A DNA stretch of 6,645 nt from Bacteroidales bacterium. GTDB lineage: Bacteria; Bacteroidota; Bacteroidia; Bacteroidales; UBA7960. Where the stretch lies: the NCBI GenBank assembly GCA_007132865.1, contig SLNU01000374.1:1-6645 (forward strand), read 5' to 3'. Numbering within the stretch: the first letter of the stretch is position 1; every line of letters starts with the position of its first letter. Below are positions 5,253 through 6,645 of this stretch, in pieces. A program made the position numbers and the translations under genes. Under the pieces are notes generated by a model, which did not search any database, was not told the DNA's origin, and saw nothing but the letters and a program-made list of their open reading frames with translations.

Positions 5253-6645
5253 ATGAACCTGCTTCGGCTGATCATACGCTCCCTCAGGCATTACTTCGCG
5301 ACCAACCTGGCCACCGCGGCAGGCATCGCCGTTGCCACAGCCGTCATTTGCGGGGCGCTTATCATCGGGGACTCCCTGAAGCAAAGCCTGCTCCGGATCG
5401 TCGACACCCGCCTTGGGGAAACAACCCACACCATCACGGCCGGTGAACGCATTTTTACGGTAGACCTTGCAAGGGCAATGGACGGCTTTGACTTATTGTC
5501 CGCAGCGCCTGTGCTGAAAAGCGAGGCTGTGGTCACGGTGCAGGGAACCGCGCAGCGCACGGGAAAGGTTCAGGTGTGGGGGTTAGACAGCCTGTTCAAA
5601 GAGGTGACCGGGATGGATCCCGGACTGGGGGGGATCGACTCCGGAATGGGTGGAATGGACTCCGGACTTCCACGCCTGTCGCCCGGGGAGGCCATTCTCA
5701 GCCAAAACCTGGCAGAACGGATGGATCTGGACACGGGGGATTATTTCATGATGCGTGTCCGTATCACGGGTCCCATTCCACCCAACACTCCCTTTGTCTC
5801 CGACAGCGAGCAAACCGTTACAAGGAGGGTAAGGGTCGGCGGCATCGCCGGCAAGGACAAGGCCGGCCATTTCAACCTGCAGGCATCCCAGTCGGCCCCT
5901 TTCAACTTGTTCGTACCCCTTGAATGGCTGAACGGAATCATGGGACTGGACGGGATGGCCAACCTATTGGTAGTCAAGGATGAGGACGGCCCGGAAGGCA
6001 ATAGGATAGCCGGACTGCTCAGAGAATCCTGGCAGCTGGAGGATGGCGGACTGAAATTGGAGTACCAGGCGGGCGAAGACTCCTGGAAGGTTTCCTCAGG
6101 AAGGGTCTTTATAGACCATTACCTGTCGGATGGGCTTTCAGAAAGCTTTCCAGGGGGGGAGCGCGCACTTACCTATTTTGTGAATGGCATCGAATTCGAC
6201 GGCAGGGAAACCCCCTACTCCTTTGTGACCGCTCTGGACCGTCCAGGATTGGAACTGGGCAGGGAAGAGGTGCTTATCAACCAATGGCTGGCAGATGACC
6301 TGGGCGCGGCAATAGGCGACACCCTGCATATGCGGTATTTTGAAGTGGGACCGCTGAGGGAACTGGAAGAAAAGCAATGCTGGTTCGTTGTTTCGGGAAT
6401 CGTCCCAATGGAGGAAGCTCGAAAAGACGCCTACCTGATGCCTGACTTGCCGGGGCTGTCTGATGCGGGAAGCTGCAGCGACTGGGAAACCGGCATTCCC
6501 ATCGAGTTGGATGCGATCAGGCAAAAGGACGAGGACTATTGGGATGCGTTCAGAGGTACCCCAAAAGCCTATGTGTCGCTGGAACGGGGCATGGAGTTGT
6601 GGCAGAACCGCTTTGGGAACCTGACCTCATTACGCATCGGGGGAA
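5253..6645 (+). CDS. Large FtsX-like ABC permease, N-terminal 464 residues (runs off window)
   Basis: An open frame without stop starts at ATG 5253 and continues past the end, so the protein is incomplete here. Residues 1-18 (MNLLRLIIRSLRHYFATN) form the cytoplasmic amphipathic start, and about 19-41 form the first membrane helix ending in LIIGDSLKQSLL. No second membrane segment appears by residue 464, so the rest is a very large periplasmic domain, as in MacB-type permeases. The pattern LRHY, GALIIGDSL, VWGLDSLF, GEAILSQNLAE, ETPYS (319-323), EEVLINQWLADDLGA, KDEDYWDAFRGTPKAYVSL (from 425) and NLTSLRI fits a long FtsX-like permease family that I recall mainly from Planctomycetes and Verrucomicrobia, usually around 1,000 residues or more. 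The start is preceded by an A/T-rich leader without Shine-Dalgarno. It pairs with the ATPase just upstream. A glycine- and aspartate-rich repeat at residues 121-141 interrupts the domain. Confidence 0.88.
   Translation, partial: MNLLRLIIRSLRHYFATNLATAAGIAVATAVICGALIIGDSLKQSLLRIVDTRLGETTHTITAGERIFTVDLARAMDGFDLLSAAPVLKSEAVVTVQGTAQRTGKVQVWGLDSLFKEVTGMDPGLGGIDSGMGGMDSGLPRLSPGEAILSQNLAERMDLDTGDYFMMRVRITGPIPPNTPFVSDSEQTVTRRVRVGGIAGKDKAGHFNLQASQSAPFNLFVPLEWLNGIMGLDGMANLLVVKDEDGPEGNRIAGLLRESWQLEDGGLKLEYQAGEDSWKVSSGRVFIDHYLSDGLSESFPGGERALTYFVNGIEFDGRETPYSFVTALDRPGLELGREEVLINQWLADDLGAAIGDTLHMRYFEVGPLRELEEKQCWFVVSGIVPMEEARKDAYLMPDLPGLSDAGSCSDWETGIPIELDAIRQKDEDYWDAFRGTPKAYVSLERGMELWQNRFGNLTSLRIGG
5613..5675 (+). 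repeat. In-frame 21-bp tandem repeat, three imperfect units
   Basis: Three consecutive 21-base units at 5613-5633, 5634-5654 and 5655-5675 encode MDPGLGG, IDSGMGG and MDSGLPR (permease residues 121-141). The first 12 bases of units two and three differ at one position (ATCGACTCCGGA and ATGGACTCCGGA). The first 15 bases of units one and three differ at three. The third unit degenerates into the LPRLSPGEAIL sequence that follows. Because the unit length is a multiple of three, the copy number can change without breaking the frame. The position lies in the first part of the periplasmic domain, just before a conserved strand, so it probably forms a flexible surface loop. Confidence 0.75.

Noticed and set aside
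5576..5923. 115-codon plus-strand frame inside the permease gene
   Set aside because: It is out of frame with the permease, whose translation matches a family throughout; the alternative product is low-complexity and unrecognisable.

Overview
The window (6,645 bases, GC-rich, all genes on the + strand) looks like a chromosomal segment of an anaerobic or facultative bacterium, most likely a member of the Bacteroidota. The evidence for that is indirect. Start codons are preceded by A/T-rich sequence rather than Shine-Dalgarno cores, and one spacer holds a partial match to the Bacteroidota TAnnTTTG promoter element. Several of the proteins, however, belong to families that I associate strongly with Planctomycetes and Verrucomicrobia, so the phylum assignment is moderate at best.

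Left part (1-1854), redox module. The window opens inside the 3' end of a NuoF/HndC-type NADH-oxidising flavoprotein, of which only the C-terminal double [4Fe-4S] ferredoxin domain is visible. Seven bases later starts a 523-residue iron-sulfur flavoprotein that combines a NuoG-type [2Fe-2S] domain, a GltD-type Fe-S domain, a GltD-type FAD domain and a reduced NuoG-type ferredoxin domain. It lacks the NAD(P)H-binding Rossmann insert of GltD. It has also lost exactly the four cysteines of one of the two C-terminal clusters. The pair reads as a soluble electron-transfer complex in which NADH is oxidised by the NuoF-like subunit and electrons pass to or from the FAD of the second subunit. The final electron partner is not visible.

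Right part (1924-6645), envelope module. A secreted eight-bladed PQQ-like beta-propeller protein is followed by a 159-base spacer containing a long imperfect inverted repeat. After that come a GT-B glycosyltransferase (GT4 type), a LolD/MacB-type ABC ATPase that overlaps it by 4 bases (ATGA), and the first 464 residues of a very large FtsX-like permease that runs off the window. The last three genes form an evident operon. ATPase and permease should form one inner-membrane MacB/Lol-like machine that does mechanical work on a periplasmic substrate. The coupled glycosyltransferase suggests that the substrate is a glycolipid or glycosylated envelope component, but this is inference.

The main points worth a second look are the domain-deleted GltD-like protein with its coordinated cluster loss, the structured spacer at 3049-3139, the 21-bp in-frame tandem repeat in the permease gene, and the glycosyltransferase/ABC/permease module shared with distant phyla. 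I saw no tRNA, rRNA, CRISPR, insertion sequence or recombinase.
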